This document shows, piece after piece, positions 6,165-6,984 of a stretch of DNA of 6,984 bases. The stretch is from positions 13,227-20,210 of the forward strand of contig JABSPN010000010.1 of the NCBI GenBank assembly GCA_013214425.1, written 5' to 3'. Each line of letters begins with the position of its first letter. Positions within the stretch are counted from its first letter, which is position 1. The notes under the pieces are model-generated. The model saw nothing but the letters and a program-made list of their open reading frames with translations, was not told the origin of the DNA and made no database searches. Source of the stretch: Flavobacteriaceae bacterium. GTDB taxonomy: Bacteria; Bacteroidota; Bacteroidia; Flavobacteriales; Flavobacteriaceae. Made by a program: the position numbers and the translations under genes.

Positions 6165-6984
6165 TTAAAGTTGAATATTCATTTTACCGAAAATGAGTCT
6201 CCCAGGGATATTACTGATGTTTTGGGTATCAGTGAAATCAAATAAATTATCGACCCCAACACCAATGGTGTAATTATTGAACAGTTGTTTGTTAAAAGCG
6301 ACATCCCAAATACTGTAGGCATCAACAAATTCATCATAGTCATCTAGGTAACTATTTCCATTGGTGTCAAAAAGACCATACTTGCTTCGATAAGTTCCAC
6401 GGATATTGAAATCCGCTTTCCAAGAAGAGATTTTATAAAAGCACTTAAAATTTACCATATGGCGGGATCGATTGAATAACCCGAAATAATCATCTTCACT
6501 AAGCTCAAAACTCGGAGAGGTTGGAGAAAGTCTGGCAAAAACTTCTCCATTTTTAAAAGCAGTAATGGCATCCTTGTCTTTAGCGTAGAGCAGTTGATAT
6601 CCCAGGGAAAGTTTAATTCTATTGGTTGGTTTGTAGGTTGTGTTTGTTTCTAATCCTTGCGTAAAGGATTGGTTCACGTTATAATAGCTAAAAACATTTT
6701 GTCCGTTTGTTTTATTAGCGATTACGCGTGTGTCTATTAAGTTTTTAAAGTCATTTCTAAACAGATTTACAGATAATAATAATTTTTTATGTATTTGCCA
6801 TGAACTACCTATGTTGTATGCAACTGAGCTTTCTGGCTTTAACTCATTTTCAAATTCACTGAGCGGAACAACAATGTTATTGATTTCTCCTGCAGCATCT
6901 AACTGAGGAAGTAATGTACTGACCATATTATAACCTAATTCCGTATAGCCATCAGTCGCATTTGTAAAATCAAAATAAAGTTGC
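6165..6984 (-). CDS. TonB-dependent outer-membrane receptor, C-terminal part (cut by window edge)
   Basis: This frame is open to the right edge of the window, so at least 272 C-terminal residues are visible and the start, signal peptide, TonB box and plug lie outside. The methionine at 6924-6926 is internal; upstream codons read LYFDFTNATDGYTELGYN in the same frame. Receptor-type barrel sequence is clear: ELKPESSVAYNIGSSW, FSYYNVNQSFTQGLETN (extra strand pair common in Bacteroidota receptors), LFNRSRHMVNFKCFYK, and near the end GVGVDNLFDFTDTQNISNIP. The barrel would import a ligand across the outer membrane using TonB energy. With the HmuY-like lipoprotein gene 21 bases downstream, an iron or heme-type ligand is the best guess, though cobalamin-type receptors look similar in this region. 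The last residue is leucine rather than the usual aromatic. The promoter must lie beyond the window. Confidence 0.93.
   Translation of the reverse strand, partial: QLYFDFTNATDGYTELGYNMVSTLLPQLDAAGEINNIVVPLSEFENELKPESSVAYNIGSSWQIHKKLLLSVNLFRNDFKNLIDTRVIANKTNGQNVFSYYNVNQSFTQGLETNTTYKPTNRIKLSLGYQLLYAKDKDAITAFKNGEVFARLSPTSPSFELSEDDYFGLFNRSRHMVNFKCFYKISSWKADFNIRGTYRSKYGLFDTNGNSYLDDYDEFVDAYSIWDVAFNKQLFNNYTIGVGVDNLFDFTDTQNISNIPGRLIFGKMNIQL

Noticed and set aside
6165..6926. Methionine at 6924-6926 as the start of a complete 253-residue protein
   Set aside because: The same frame stays open to the window edge and the upstream codons read as receptor barrel sequence, so the gene is cut by the window rather than starting there.

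Overview
The window looks like ordinary chromosome from a member of the Bacteroidota, most likely the class Flavobacteriia. The evidence is the AT-rich base composition, starts without Shine-Dalgarno sites, a perfect Bacteroidota -7 promoter box (TATCTTTG) before the third gene, a type III glutamine synthetase, a lipoprotein with an SSDDD surface-export-like signal after its cysteine, and a TonB-dependent receptor of the Bacteroidota type. Species cannot be assigned from what is visible.

The layout falls into two halves. The left half (about 1-5271) carries three forward genes that look like separate transcription units: glnN (type III glutamine synthetase, ending at a strong intrinsic terminator), an AGCS-family sodium:amino-acid symporter preceded by a 300-base gene-free leader, and a long Bacteroidota-type purM (AIR synthase) with its own promoter. 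The right half (5511-6984) is on the reverse strand. A TonB-dependent outer-membrane receptor, cut by the window edge, is followed 21 bases later by a HmuY-family surface lipoprotein; the two probably form an operon for uptake of heme or another iron-related ligand.

The halves meet in a convergent intergenic region (5272-5510). It holds a bidirectional terminator and four more inverted repeats, an unusually dense set of potential hairpins.

Functionally, glnN assimilates ammonium into glutamine, the symporter imports alanine, glycine or a related amino acid, and purM makes aminoimidazole ribotide for purine synthesis, a pathway that consumes glutamine and glycine. This shared nitrogen theme is inference from neighbours, not evidence of coregulation. 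I did not find a defence system, mobile element, CRISPR array, tRNA or rRNA. The most useful oddities are the inverted-repeat cluster, the lack of histidine or methionine in the presumed ligand-binding core of the HmuY-like protein, and the start-site context of the symporter gene.
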